Assembly: GCF_041928815.1 (NCBI RefSeq)
Contig: NZ_JBHFEI010000012.1
Location: 1 to 64,000 of the forward strand
Length of the DNA stretch: 64,000 bases
Origin: JBHFEI01 sp041928815
Lineage (GTDB): Bacteria > Pseudomonadota > Alphaproteobacteria > Rhizobiales > Rhizobiaceae
Direction: 5' to 3'
This document shows, piece after piece, positions 7,516 to 15,900 of the stretch (position 1 is its first letter; each line of letters starts with the position of its first letter). A program made the position numbers and the translations under genes. The notes beneath the pieces are model-generated. The model made no database searches. It was given only the letters and a program-made list of their open reading frames with translations, and was not told the DNA's origin.

Positions 7516-8916
7516 CTAAAGAATGAAGTCGCTCGCCGTCAGTTCGTAGAGACCGGAGAGCTTCAGGACGAATTCCGGCTCCAGGCCGCCGCCGGTGTTG
7601 GCGGCGACATAGGTGTCGCCCTTCGAGAAATAGCTGCGCAGCTGTCCCGCGCCGGTGAAATCGCCGTCGCCGATGAAGACGAAGTCCTGCATGCCGGACA
7701 CGCCGGTCTTCGCGTCGAAATCAAGGACGATACGGTCGCCGGAGAAGGCGGCGTTCTGGTCGAAATCGTGGATCGTGTCCATCGCGAACAGGAAGGAGTC
7801 CGAGGACGCCTCGTAGCGGAAATAGTCGCGCATGCCGTCGCCGCTCACGGCACCGGGGACGCTTCCCCACAGGTGATCCGCGCCGGCGCCCCCGAGCAGG
7901 AAATCGCTGCCCGTGCCGCCGACCAGCGTGTCCCGGCCGGCCATGCCCGTCAGCGTGTCGCTGCCCATGCCGCCGTCGAGCACGTTGGCGGCCATGTCGC
8001 CCGTCAGCCGGTCGCCGTTGACCGTGCTGACGACGTTCTCGATGCCGGTCAGCGTATCGCCTTCCGCGTGGCCGCGATAACCGATGCCGCGCGTCAGATC
8101 GACGATCACGCCGTGGCCGAGCGCGTGGCCGGTCAGGTCGTCGGAATAGTCGGCGGTGTCGATCCCCTTTCCGCCCGACAGGGCGTCGCGCCCTTGTCCG
8201 CCATTGAGGAGATCGTCGCCGTCGCCGCCGTCGAGCTGGTCGTTGCCGGCATAGCCGCGCAACGTGTCGTTGCCGGCGTCGCCATAGAGCCGGTCGCCGA
8301 CGTCGATGCCGCCGCTTTCCGTTCCTTCGCCGAGCAGGAGATCGTCGCCCGCGCCGCCCATCAGCGTATCGGCGCCAAGGCCGCCGGCGAGCGTGTCGTT
8401 ACCCGCGCCGCCCGAAAGCGTGTTGGCGTTCGCATTGCCCTCGAGAGAATCGTCGAAGGCGGACCCGCCGAGGTTCTCGACATTCGCATAGGTGTCGATG
8501 ACGGTCTCCGAGGCATAACGGAAGGAATGGCCCGCCTTCAGCGAGGCATAGACCGCGCCGGCCGCCTGCGCATAGCTGACGACATCGGTACCGGCGCCGC
8601 CGTCGATGACGTCGCCGTCGTTCAGCGCCCGGATCTCGTCGTTGCCGGTGCCGGCATTGACGATGTCCGCGCCGGCGCCGCCATCGACGACGTCGTTGCC
8701 GCCGCCGGCGAAAATCCGGTCGTTGCCGTTGCCGCCATAGAGACCGTCACGCAGGTTCGCGCCGCTGATCGTGTCATGGCCGTCCTTGCCGAAGATCGTG
8801 TTGTTGTAACCCTGGCGGCCGCTCAGCACGTCGTCGTTAAGGGTTCCGTAGATTGCCGCCGTCAGGCTGTCGGCCGGCGGGGCGGCCTTCAGGACCGCGG
8901 TCTTCTTCCTTGCCAT
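7516..8916 (-). CDS. RTX calcium-binding repeat protein (all-repeat type)
   Basis: 466 residues, nearly all glycine/aspartate nonapeptide repeats of the GGxGxDxUx type (for example GGAGNDTLAGGLGADTLMGG), which fold into calcium-stacked beta-rolls outside the cell. Repeats start near residue 25 and run to about 355. The last 100 residues resemble the serralysin/RTX C-terminal cap, ending LYELTASDFIL, a typical uncleaved type I secretion tail of small and aromatic residues. There is no Sec signal, as expected. No enzymatic domain is visible, so a structural, surface or matrix role is likely, but this is inference. GGAGAA precedes the ATG. No transporter genes are nearby. Confidence 0.9.
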   Translation of the reverse strand: MARKKTAVLKAAPPADSLTAAIYGTLNDDVLSGRQGYNNTIFGKDGHDTISGANLRDGLYGGNGNDRIFAGGGNDVVDGGAGADIVNAGTGNDEIRALNDGDVIDGGAGTDVVSYAQAAGAVYASLKAGHSFRYASETVIDTYANVENLGGSAFDDSLEGNANANTLSGGAGNDTLAGGLGADTLMGGAGDDLLLGEGTESGGIDVGDRLYGDAGNDTLRGYAGNDQLDGGDGDDLLNGGQGRDALSGGKGIDTADYSDDLTGHALGHGVIVDLTRGIGYRGHAEGDTLTGIENVVSTVNGDRLTGDMAANVLDGGMGSDTLTGMAGRDTLVGGTGSDFLLGGAGADHLWGSVPGAVSGDGMRDYFRYEASSDSFLFAMDTIHDFDQNAAFSGDRIVLDFDAKTGVSGMQDFVFIGDGDFTGAGQLRSYFSKGDTYVAANTGGGLEPEFVLKLSGLYELTASDFIL

Positions 8917-9342
8917 TTCGTATTCTCCGTTTCACATATCGCTGTTGACGGAGTGCAGATAGGCCCCTGACGTTTCCGGCGAATGCCGGTTTGCGCGGGC
9001 GGAAAAAGGTTGCCCGGACCTCGTTTTCTGGGACGCCAGACGGGGTGGGCGCCGGTGCAGCAGACTCCCGAAAGCGGATGCATCGCCGAAAAACGAGGGC
9101 GTCACGCCTGGCAGGAGGCCGTTTTCCTGCCGACCATCATCTCTAGGGGCAGATCGGGAGAAAAGGAGCACCTGCCGGCGCGCAAGCACGCTTGAGGCAG
9201 GCATGGCCGGGGCGACACATGAAATGTTGCTTATATGTGTCGCCCGAGCCGGCATCCGCCAAAGAGCAAGGAAAGAGCCTGTTCCGGACCTTGGCTGTCG
9301 GGCGCCAGGCCCTTGTCGCGATCGGGATCGGCGCGATCCCGC
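8917..9342. other. 426-bp spacer between two minus-strand RTX genes
   Basis: No supported gene. It must contain the promoter of the first RTX gene (start at 8916) and the 3' region of the second (stop at 9343), but no clear -35/-10 pair or terminator hairpin could be picked out by eye. Confidence 0.55.
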
Positions 9343-11619
9343 TCAGACGATGAACAGGTCGCTGGTCGTCAGCCTCAGACCGGCCTCCAGCGTGGCGAAC
9401 TGGACGGAGCCGCCGGCCTTCGAACCGTTTGCGTCGTAGAACAGCTTGCCCGTGTCGGTCTCGTAGATGATCCGGTGATCCGCATCGCTCGCCCGGCCGG
9501 TCGTGTTGCGGGCAAAGGCGTCGGCGGAGATCTTGCCGCGCGAAAGGCCGGCAAAGACATCCTGCGCCAGCCGGATCGTGTCGTCGCGTACGGAAAAATC
9601 CGTGATGACGTCGAGGTTGAAGCGGCTCGGCGCCGTGTCGAACAGGAAGGTATCGCGTCCCGCGCCGCCGGTCAGCGTGTCCCGGCCGAGCCCGCCGGCA
9701 AGCACGTCGTTGCCGTTTCCTCCGGAGAGAACGTCGTTGCCGCCCTCGCCCTTCAGCCGGTTGGCGCCGTCATTGCCGGTGATCCGGTTGGCGAGCGCAT
9801 TGCCCGTGCCGTGGATGTTCTGCGTGCCCGAAAGGACGAGATCCTCGACATGGGCGGCGAGGGTGACGGAGAGCGAGGCGATCACCGTGTCGCGCCCGCC
9901 GCCCGCGGCCTCGACGACGCGGTCGAGACCGTCGACGACATAGGTGTCGTTGCCGCGCCCGCCGATCAGCGTGTCCGCGCCGCCGCCGCCGTCGAGCACA
10001 TTGGCGCCGGCATTGCCGGTGATGACGTTGTCGAGCGCGTTGCCGGTGCCGTCGATGGCGCCACGCCCGAGGAGGACGAGGTTCTCGATCGCCTCGTGGC
10101 CGGCGAGCGACCGGCTGATCGTCGAGGTGATCGTGTCGACGCCGTCCGCGTCGCTGACCGTGTCCTGGCCGTCCGAGAGCACGAAAGTGTCGTCGCCGAG
10201 CCCGCCGACCAGCACGTCCTCCCCGGCGCCGCCGTCCAGCGTGTCGTTGCCGTCGCCGCCGTCGAGCGTGTCGTTCCCCTCGTTTCCGAGGATCGTGTCA
10301 TGGCCGCCATGGCCGTTCAGCGTGTTGTCGCGCGCATTGCCGACGATGGTGTTGTCGATGTCTCCGCCCTCGACCGAGACCTGATGGCTGGTCAGCTGCA
10401 GGTAGGCGCCCGAGGCCGCCGTGACGAAGCGCTCGTAGGAAACCGTATAGGTCTCGGTGACGGTCTGGCCGGTATAGCGGCTCGTATTGCTGAACAGCTG
10501 CAGGCGAAGTCCGCCGCCGATGCCGAGCGTGTCGTTGAGCAGCGGGCCGAAGCCGACCGATCCCTGGATGCCGAGCAGGTTGACGGCCAGCCGCCCCTCG
10601 AGCACGCGGTAGTCGAGGAAGGAGGAGAGCCGCGTGAAGGTCGTCGAGGTCAGCTCGCCCGACAGCGTATAGGCGGCGTCGACCTCGAACGTGCCTTCGC
10701 CCTCCGGCGTCTCGAATGCGAAACGGTCGCCGAGCTTGCCCGAGCGCACCTCGCCGAAGCTGCTGGTCATGGTCACGTCGACCGTCGGCTTGAAGGCGAA
10801 TTCCTGCTCCAGCGTCGCGGTGCCGCGCAGCTGGGCGTCGAGCACCTTGTAGTCGATGGAGGCCTTGAGGAACCCCCAGTCGAAACCCGCTCCGCCCGAC
10901 AGCGTGTTCGGCGGCAGGCCGAAGAGCGTCAAAAGCGCGGCGTCGACATCGAAGGTGACGCTGGCGATGTCCGTCGATCGCCCCGAGAGAAACAGCGCGC
11001 CATAGGGCCCGCCGGCGGCGTTGTATTCGCTGGCGCCGTAGGAAAAGGTCGGCAGCTGCGCCGAGAAGCGGCCATAGGTGTAGTCGAACGTATAGGGCCG
11101 GATGTCGCCGCCGTTGATGGTGACGAGATCGACGCGGTCGCGGTAGTCGATCAGGGTGTGGCCGAAGGTGCGGGTCGACCATGTCTCGAAGAGGACGCGC
11201 GCGTCGAAGCCGCCATAGATGTCGGCCTTCAGCCGCGTCTCGAAATCGACGTCGATGAAGCTGTTGGCGATATCGATGCCGGTCGCCCCGAGGGTCGCCG
11301 ACGAAACGGCGAAGGCGCGCGTGTCGATGAAGCTCGCGGCGTTGAGCGTCGTCTCGGCCGTCGAGGCGACGGCGCCGGTCTCGATGCCGAGACGGGCGTC
11401 GATACTGCCAAGCTCCAGCTTGGCCCGCCCGACGAGGCCGATGCCGAAATCGTAGCGAAGGCCGATCTTGACGCCGAGCGAGGCGAGGTCGCCGAGGCCG
11501 ATGCTCGGCCGGGCCTCGGGGCTCCCGGAGGCGGAAAAATAGAAATCCCTGAAATCGTAATCGATGCTGCGCGGCCCGTTGGCGCCCCACATTCCCGCCG
11601 CGATATCGAAATTCAGCAT
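9343..11619 (-). CDS. Large RTX protein with an unassigned beta-rich N-terminal domain
   Basis: 758 residues from the ATG at 11619, chosen because AAGGGGGG lies nine bases upstream; a longer frame to 11694 lacks this. Residues 1 to about 415 contain no RTX repeat. They consist of alternating hydrophobic/polar stretches rich in Asp, Thr and Phe (IDYDFRDFYFSASGS, RPYTFDYTYGRFSAQLPTF), suggesting an extended beta structure; I do not recognise the domain. From about 418 RTX repeats alternate with the longer module containing NDTYVVDGLDRVVEAAGGG and DLVLSGTQNIHGTGNALAN. The end, LRLTTSDLFIV, looks like a type I secretion tail. Confidence 0.88.
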   Translation of the reverse strand: MLNFDIAAGMWGANGPRSIDYDFRDFYFSASGSPEARPSIGLGDLASLGVKIGLRYDFGIGLVGRAKLELGSIDARLGIETGAVASTAETTLNAASFIDTRAFAVSSATLGATGIDIANSFIDVDFETRLKADIYGGFDARVLFETWSTRTFGHTLIDYRDRVDLVTINGGDIRPYTFDYTYGRFSAQLPTFSYGASEYNAAGGPYGALFLSGRSTDIASVTFDVDAALLTLFGLPPNTLSGGAGFDWGFLKASIDYKVLDAQLRGTATLEQEFAFKPTVDVTMTSSFGEVRSGKLGDRFAFETPEGEGTFEVDAAYTLSGELTSTTFTRLSSFLDYRVLEGRLAVNLLGIQGSVGFGPLLNDTLGIGGGLRLQLFSNTSRYTGQTVTETYTVSYERFVTAASGAYLQLTSHQVSVEGGDIDNTIVGNARDNTLNGHGGHDTILGNEGNDTLDGGDGNDTLDGGAGEDVLVGGLGDDTFVLSDGQDTVSDADGVDTITSTISRSLAGHEAIENLVLLGRGAIDGTGNALDNVITGNAGANVLDGGGGADTLIGGRGNDTYVVDGLDRVVEAAGGGRDTVIASLSVTLAAHVEDLVLSGTQNIHGTGNALANRITGNDGANRLKGEGGNDVLSGGNGNDVLAGGLGRDTLTGGAGRDTFLFDTAPSRFNLDVITDFSVRDDTIRLAQDVFAGLSRGKISADAFARNTTGRASDADHRIIYETDTGKLFYDANGSKAGGSVQFATLEAGLRLTTSDLFIV

Positions 11620-11766
11620 GGCACGATCCCCCCTTGCCAAGCTTCGCCTGGCATCCGGACGATCGTTAACAAACGGTCTCCCGCGCGTCTTCACCCGTCC
11701 GGGGGAGATCGACGGCCCCGGCAGGAAGGCATCGAGGGTGCCTTGGCCGCGTCCGGCGGGACGGCG

Positions 11767-12240
11767 TCAGCCGCGCCGGGCCGCCGCGATCGCGGCCACG
11801 TCGATCTTGCCCATGGTCATCATCGCCTCGAAGGCGCGCTTCGCCTCGTCGCCGCCGGCCGCCAGCGCCTCGGTCAGGACGCGCGGCGTGATCTGCCAGG
11901 AAATGCCCCAGCGGTCCCTGCACCAGCCACAGGCGCTTTCCTGCCCGCCATGGCCGACGATCGCGTTCCAGTAGCGATCGGTCTCCTCCTGGTCTTCCGT
12001 CGCGATCTGGAAGGAGAAGGCTTCGCTGTGGGTGAAGGCCGGGCCGCCGTTCAGCCCGAGGCAGGCGACGCCCGCGACCGTGAATTCGACCGTCAGCACG
12101 TCGCCCGCCTTGCCGGAAGGATAGTCGCCGGGCGCGCGGTGCACCGCATGGACAGCGCTGTCGGGAAAGAGATCCGCATAGAAGCGGGCGGCGGCCTCGG
12201 CGTCCTTGTCGTACCAGAGGCAGATCGTGTTCTTCGCCAT
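11767..12240 (-). CDS. VOC-superfamily protein (PhnB / 3-demethylubiquinone methyltransferase-like domain)
   Basis: 157 residues from the ATG at 12240, which has GGAAGGACT just upstream. The pattern NTICLWYDKDAEAAARFYADLFPDS, followed by VEFTVAGVACLGLNGGPAF and a late CGWCRDRWGISWQITPR, is typical of the PhnB-like glyoxalase/bleomycin-resistance fold. Members of this subfamily are mostly of unknown function despite the methyltransferase label. It is a single domain without signal peptide, so it is cytoplasmic. It sits among RTX genes on the same strand but is probably an unrelated passenger. Confidence 0.85.
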   Translation of the reverse strand: MAKNTICLWYDKDAEAAARFYADLFPDSAVHAVHRAPGDYPSGKAGDVLTVEFTVAGVACLGLNGGPAFTHSEAFSFQIATEDQEETDRYWNAIVGHGGQESACGWCRDRWGISWQITPRVLTEALAAGGDEAKRAFEAMMTMGKIDVAAIAAARRG

Positions 12241-12365
12241 GGATGCAGTCCTTCCGCGTTGGGGGAGGGGCGGGCCATCCTCCTCAGCCCGCGATCCCGG
12301 CATCATGCACCGGACGTGCCGGCCGCGTCCACCGGCGTCTTGCCGGCGGCGGGTCGACATAGGCC

Positions 12366-12497
12366 TCAGAGAACGAAGTCGCCGGCATCGGGCATGATCG
12401 GACCGGCCGTCTTGATGGCGAAATCGGCCCGTCCGTCGCCGTTGACGTCGCCCTCGACGAGCGTGACGCCCCTCTCGTCGATGAACTGCCTTGCCAT
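12366..12497 (-). CDS. 43-residue mini-protein resembling the calcium-binding C-terminal tail of RTX proteins
   Basis: The frame starts with MARQFIDERG and has a perfect AGGAGG six bases before the ATG, a stronger site than most genes here. The core GDVNGDGRADFAI is a dockerin/EF-hand-like loop (D-x-N-x-D-G-x-x-D). This segment is normally found just before the secretion tail of RTX and serralysin-type proteins. The protein ends PDAGDFVL, like the ASDFIL end of the RTX protein at 7516-8916. There are no upstream repeats, so it is either a free-standing secretion-tail peptide or a cut-down relic that kept expression signals. It lies between the VOC gene and a small exported protein. Confidence 0.6.
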   Translation of the reverse strand: MARQFIDERGVTLVEGDVNGDGRADFAIKTAGPIMPDAGDFVL

Positions 12498-12715
12498 GAC
12501 GGCCTCCTGATGTTCTGGAAAGGGGAGCGCGGCATTCGCGCTTTGGGAAGGAAGGCCGGCTTCCGGGCGCGTCCCGTCACAACCGGGTCGCCGGGAATGC
12601 TCGATCCTGTCGGCGTATCTTCCGGACGCCGGAGCGCAGGCGCTCCGGCTGGAAATGGGTTTGTGTCGATCGCATTGTCCGGCCGCGGAGGGTGGACGCT
12701 TCGGCGGGAAATGCT

Positions 12716-13096
12716 TCAGCGGCAGACGGTCCGGTAGCCGACGACGACCTTGCGGCCGATGTCGGGATCGAAGCGGCGGACCGGCTTGTCGAAGCACGCC
12801 TCGCCGTCGAATTCTACCTCGGCGAAGCGTTCGCGGCGCTCGCGCCGCTCGCGGCGGGCTTCGCGCGCCCGCTCCTCGCGGCCGTTCTCCAGGATGGCGG
12901 CGCCGATCACGGCGGCGGCGAAGCCGATCACGGCACCGGCGGCAACGTCCTTGCCCCGATTGCCTTTGTGCTTCTTCCCGACCGGGGCGACCTCCTGGCC
13001 GAAGTCGCTGGCAAAGGCGGCCCCGCTGGTCGCGGGCAGCAGGGTGGTGCAGAGGATGACGGCGGTCATGGCGCTGAGCAGGGTCTTGCGGAACAT
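12716..13096 (-). CDS. Small exported basic protein of unknown function
   Basis: 126 residues. The N-terminus MFRKTLLSAMTAVILCTTLLPATSGAAFA is a clear Sec signal peptide, probably cut after AFA near residue 29. A glycine/alanine-rich hydrophobic stretch (DVAAGAVIGFAAAVIGAAIL, about 50-69) may be a membrane helix or glycine zipper. A strongly charged Glu/Arg-rich run follows, then a C-terminal motif with two cysteines, CFDKPVRRFDPDIG to YRTVC, which could form a disulfide. Small proteins of this design are common in Rhizobiales and uncharacterised. It is transcribed in the same direction as the kinase/regulator genes upstream. Confidence 0.75.
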   Translation of the reverse strand: MFRKTLLSAMTAVILCTTLLPATSGAAFASDFGQEVAPVGKKHKGNRGKDVAAGAVIGFAAAVIGAAILENGREERAREARRERRERRERFAEVEFDGEACFDKPVRRFDPDIGRKVVVGYRTVCR

Positions 13097-13209
13097 GGCG
13101 GGCTTTCCTTCGGGTTTGAGGCGGACCCTTCGTCCGCCGATGACCAGACCCTAGGGCCATGCACGGGGCGGCGCTGTTCCGCCGGTGACACGACGCGCAA
13201 ACCCGCGCG

Positions 13210-14907
13210 TCAGCGCGGCAGCGACAGGCGGAAGCAGGACCCGGACGGCTCGCGGCGCCAGTAGCTGAGCGACCCGCCGAGCCGGCTGGCGAGCTCGCTT
13301 GCAAGATGCAGGCCGAGACCGTTGCGCGGCCGTTCGTCGCCGTCGAGATCCGGCGCACGCCGGAGAAACAGCCGGGACACCTCCGACGCCGGCACGCCGG
13401 GGCCGTTGTCGGAGACGAGGATGTCGACGGCGCCGCCATGGGCATAGGCGGCCACCTCGACGACAGGACGTCCGGACGTGTAGCGCAGGGCGTTCTCGAT
13501 CAGGATGTCGAGGATGTGCTCGACCTCCTCGGCACGGCGCAGCGCCAGCCTCCGGTCGCCGGAAAAGCGGATGTCCGCGCCCCTGCGGTCGATCGTGACG
13601 CGGTGCGCAGCGAGGATGCGGGCGATGAGCACGGAAATCCGCTCCGGCGCCGGCGGCGGATCCTCGGCCGCCGGCTTCGGCACCAGGAGGCCGCCGACCC
13701 TTTCGGCGAGCGCCGCGCAGGCCTCCTCCATCACCGCCATTGCCCGCGCCGCCTCGTCGAGCGCCATACGGCGTCCGCCGATGGCGTCGATGGCCGCGCG
13801 CAGCGCGTTCCGCACGCCATAGAGCGGGCTTTGCAGGTCATGGGCGACGAGGGTGGTGAACACCTCCTTTTCCCGCATCAGCCGCTCGACCTCGGCGGTG
13901 CGCTGGCGCACGCGCTCTTCCAGCCCGTCCTGGAGCCTCTGCACTTCGGCGCGCGCCGCGGCGATCGACAGCGTCATCACCGACAGCATGGCCAGGAACA
14001 TCTGCAGGTAAAGCAGGGAACGCGACGGTGTTTCGGCCGGAAACGCCTGGAAACCCCGCATCGTCCCGAGGGTCGCGACGACGACGACGAGGACGATCGA
14101 GAACAGGGCGCCGGCCGTGCCGAAGCGGAACCCGGCCCAGCAGAGAAGCGGCATCACCATGTAGAGCCGCGGCCAGCCATCGACGATGTCGGCGATGTAG
14201 AGACCGGAAATCGACTGGCTGACGAAAACGAGGCCGGCAAGCAGCGCCAGCGCCTCCAGAAGGCGCGCACCCTTGAGATGCAGGCCGCGGCGGGTGAGGA
14301 GCCAGACGGTCGGTCCGGCGAAGATCAGGATGCCGACGACATTGGCGATGTACCAGGTGACGGTCACCTCGACGACGGTCTCGGGCCGCGTCAGGCCGCC
14401 GCACCAGCTCGCCGCGACACCGGCGGCCGCGCTCAGCACCGGCGGCAGCGGCGCGGCGACGAGCGAGAACACGGCAAGGCCGCGCGGACGCGACAGGAAC
14501 GCCGCGCCGCCGGCGAAACGGCGCGTCAGCCAGGCGCCGGCAAGCGCCTCCAGCGTGTTGCCGAGCGCGATCAGGGCGGCGGCGGCAAGCGCGACGGCAA
14601 GGGCCGGGCCGTCCGGTGCGAGCAGGTTGACGACGCTGTTCAGGACCAGCGAGGCGACGGCGACCGCCGGCCACCGGCCGAGCCCGCGCACGACCAGGAG
14701 CCCGACGGAGAAGCCCGCCGGCATCCAGACCGCCGCCGCATTCGCCTGGACATAGGCGGTCGACAGCGAGGCCGCGCCGAGACAGGCATAGAGGAGGACG
14801 GAAAGCGCGAAGGCGGCCCCGTCCGCGGCGCTCTCCCGCAAGGCCTGCGGCGCAAGCCGTCCCGGCATCCGCCAGCGCCGCGCGCCATCGGATCCGGCCT
14901 CAGCCAT
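13210..14907 (-). CDS. Membrane sensor histidine kinase with MASE1 domain
   Basis: 565 residues. Residues 30 to about 320 form eight or so membrane helices of the MASE1 type (VQANAAAVWMPAGFSVGLLV near the start is characteristic). A short coiled coil (EVQRLQDGLEERVRQRTAEVERL region) leads to the dimerisation helix with the phospho-accepting His356 in VAHDLQSPLYG. The HATPase domain follows, with an N box at LIENALRY, DNGPGVP, and NGLGLHLA. It phosphorylates a partner regulator in response to an unknown membrane signal. It overlaps the response regulator gene by 8 bp, so the two are coupled and almost certainly partners. Confidence 0.9.
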   Translation of the reverse strand: MAEAGSDGARRWRMPGRLAPQALRESAADGAAFALSVLLYACLGAASLSTAYVQANAAAVWMPAGFSVGLLVVRGLGRWPAVAVASLVLNSVVNLLAPDGPALAVALAAAALIALGNTLEALAGAWLTRRFAGGAAFLSRPRGLAVFSLVAAPLPPVLSAAAGVAASWCGGLTRPETVVEVTVTWYIANVVGILIFAGPTVWLLTRRGLHLKGARLLEALALLAGLVFVSQSISGLYIADIVDGWPRLYMVMPLLCWAGFRFGTAGALFSIVLVVVVATLGTMRGFQAFPAETPSRSLLYLQMFLAMLSVMTLSIAAARAEVQRLQDGLEERVRQRTAEVERLMREKEVFTTLVAHDLQSPLYGVRNALRAAIDAIGGRRMALDEAARAMAVMEEACAALAERVGGLLVPKPAAEDPPPAPERISVLIARILAAHRVTIDRRGADIRFSGDRRLALRRAEEVEHILDILIENALRYTSGRPVVEVAAYAHGGAVDILVSDNGPGVPASEVSRLFLRRAPDLDGDERPRNGLGLHLASELASRLGGSLSYWRREPSGSCFRLSLPR

Positions 14908-15562
14908 GGTCCAGGACCCGGTGCCGCGCGAGAAGCGCGACGAGCTCGGTCATGTCGCGGCATTTCAGCTTCTTGCGGATATTGTCGCGATGGACGCCGA
15001 CCGTGTTCGGGCTGATGCCGAGATCGGAGGCGATGCGGGCGATGGACACGCCTTCGGCGAGCCGCCGCGCCACGTCTCCCTCGCGCGGCGTCAGGTGCAC
15101 GCCGTCGATCAGCAGGCTCCCCGCCTCGCCGCCGGCAGGCAACGCGGACGACGACGCATCCGGCCTCGGCCGGCCGGAAAGCGCCAGCACGGTGTCGAGG
15201 AGCACCTGGAGGTCGGCGCTCTTCGCCACATAGGTGTCGGCGCCCCGCTCAATCACCTCGCGCTCATAGGCACGCCGCGGCAGCGAGGAGAACACGACGA
15301 TGACCGCGCCGGGCGCCGCCGAACGGCATTCGCCGACGAAGGCGGTCTCCGCCTCCCCGTCGAAGACCAGGTCGACGACGAGCGCGTCCGGCTGAAGCGC
15401 CTCGATCGCGCGCAGGCCGGCGAAGCGGTTGACGGCGGAGCCGGCAAGCCGCAGGCGCGCATGCCCGCTCAGCGCCAGCGACAGGCCGAGGCCGACGACC
15501 GGATGATCGTCGATCAGGAACAAGGAAATGATGCCGTCACGGCGCCCGCTCTCTGCCAACAC
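14900..15562 (-). CDS. LuxR/NarL-type response regulator
   Basis: 220 residues from a GTG. The receiver domain starts at SLFLIDDHPVVG, with the phospho-acceptor Asp64 in LVVDLVFDG. A C-terminal LuxR-type helix-turn-helix follows: LTPREGDVARRLAEGVSIAR and SPNTVGVHRDNIRKKLKC. It is co-transcribed with, and overlaps, the MASE1 kinase gene. It is divergent from the RTX protease gene across 338 bp, which makes that protease and itself the obvious candidate targets. The exact start is uncertain, since the GTG lies directly against its purine-rich site and a TTG follows. Confidence 0.9.
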   Translation of the reverse strand: MLAESGRRDGIISLFLIDDHPVVGLGLSLALSGHARLRLAGSAVNRFAGLRAIEALQPDALVVDLVFDGEAETAFVGECRSAAPGAVIVVFSSLPRRAYEREVIERGADTYVAKSADLQVLLDTVLALSGRPRPDASSSALPAGGEAGSLLIDGVHLTPREGDVARRLAEGVSIARIASDLGISPNTVGVHRDNIRKKLKCRDMTELVALLARHRVLDHG

Positions 15563-15900
15563 CCTCTCCCGTTCGACCCCGCCCTTCTCCTAGCACTTTA
15601 CAAAATGCTAATCTCTAGGGCTATGACTTATGGACGCCGATCCCGAAGCGGTTCTAGATCCGCGCCGGGAGGACGCACGGGAGCGGGTGATCGGACGGGG
15701 GGCCTGACGATCACCGGCGCGATCCGTGCACAGCCGGACACATCGTTTTGACACGCCGCCGCGCCCCGCGCCGGCCGGCGGCGCCGTGCCGGACCCGCGG
15801 ATGCGGGCGGCGCGAGGCATGACGGCATGTCCGCTCCCCGCATGCCCGTTCCCGTGTTCCGCACTCCGCAACCGCCGATTTTCAACAAGGATGAACCGCG
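15563..15900. other. 338-bp divergent promoter region (response regulator / RTX protease)
   Basis: No gene is supported. The region carries the control sites of two divergent transcripts. The only AT-rich patch, 15591-15640, holds an imperfect 20-bp palindrome listed separately. Confidence 0.6.
15591..15610. promoter_or_regulatory. Imperfect 20-bp inverted repeat upstream of the response regulator
   Basis: TAGCACTTTACAAAATGCTA pairs with its own reverse complement at 8 of 10 positions per arm. It lies 29 bp before the response regulator GTG, inside the only AT-rich stretch of this intergenic region, so it may be an operator for that regulator or overlap its promoter. Inference only. Confidence 0.4.

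Noticed and set aside
9235..12510. 1091-codon open frame on the plus strand opposite the large RTX gene
   Set aside because: It is antisense to RTX repeats; the GC-rich periodic codons remove stops. The translation has no domain and no ribosome binding site.
12498..13445. Upstream extension of the 43-aa ORF as a larger gene
   Set aside because: The frame is open but runs antisense through unrelated sequence and opposite genes, shows no RTX repeats, and the AGGAGG site marks the internal ATG.
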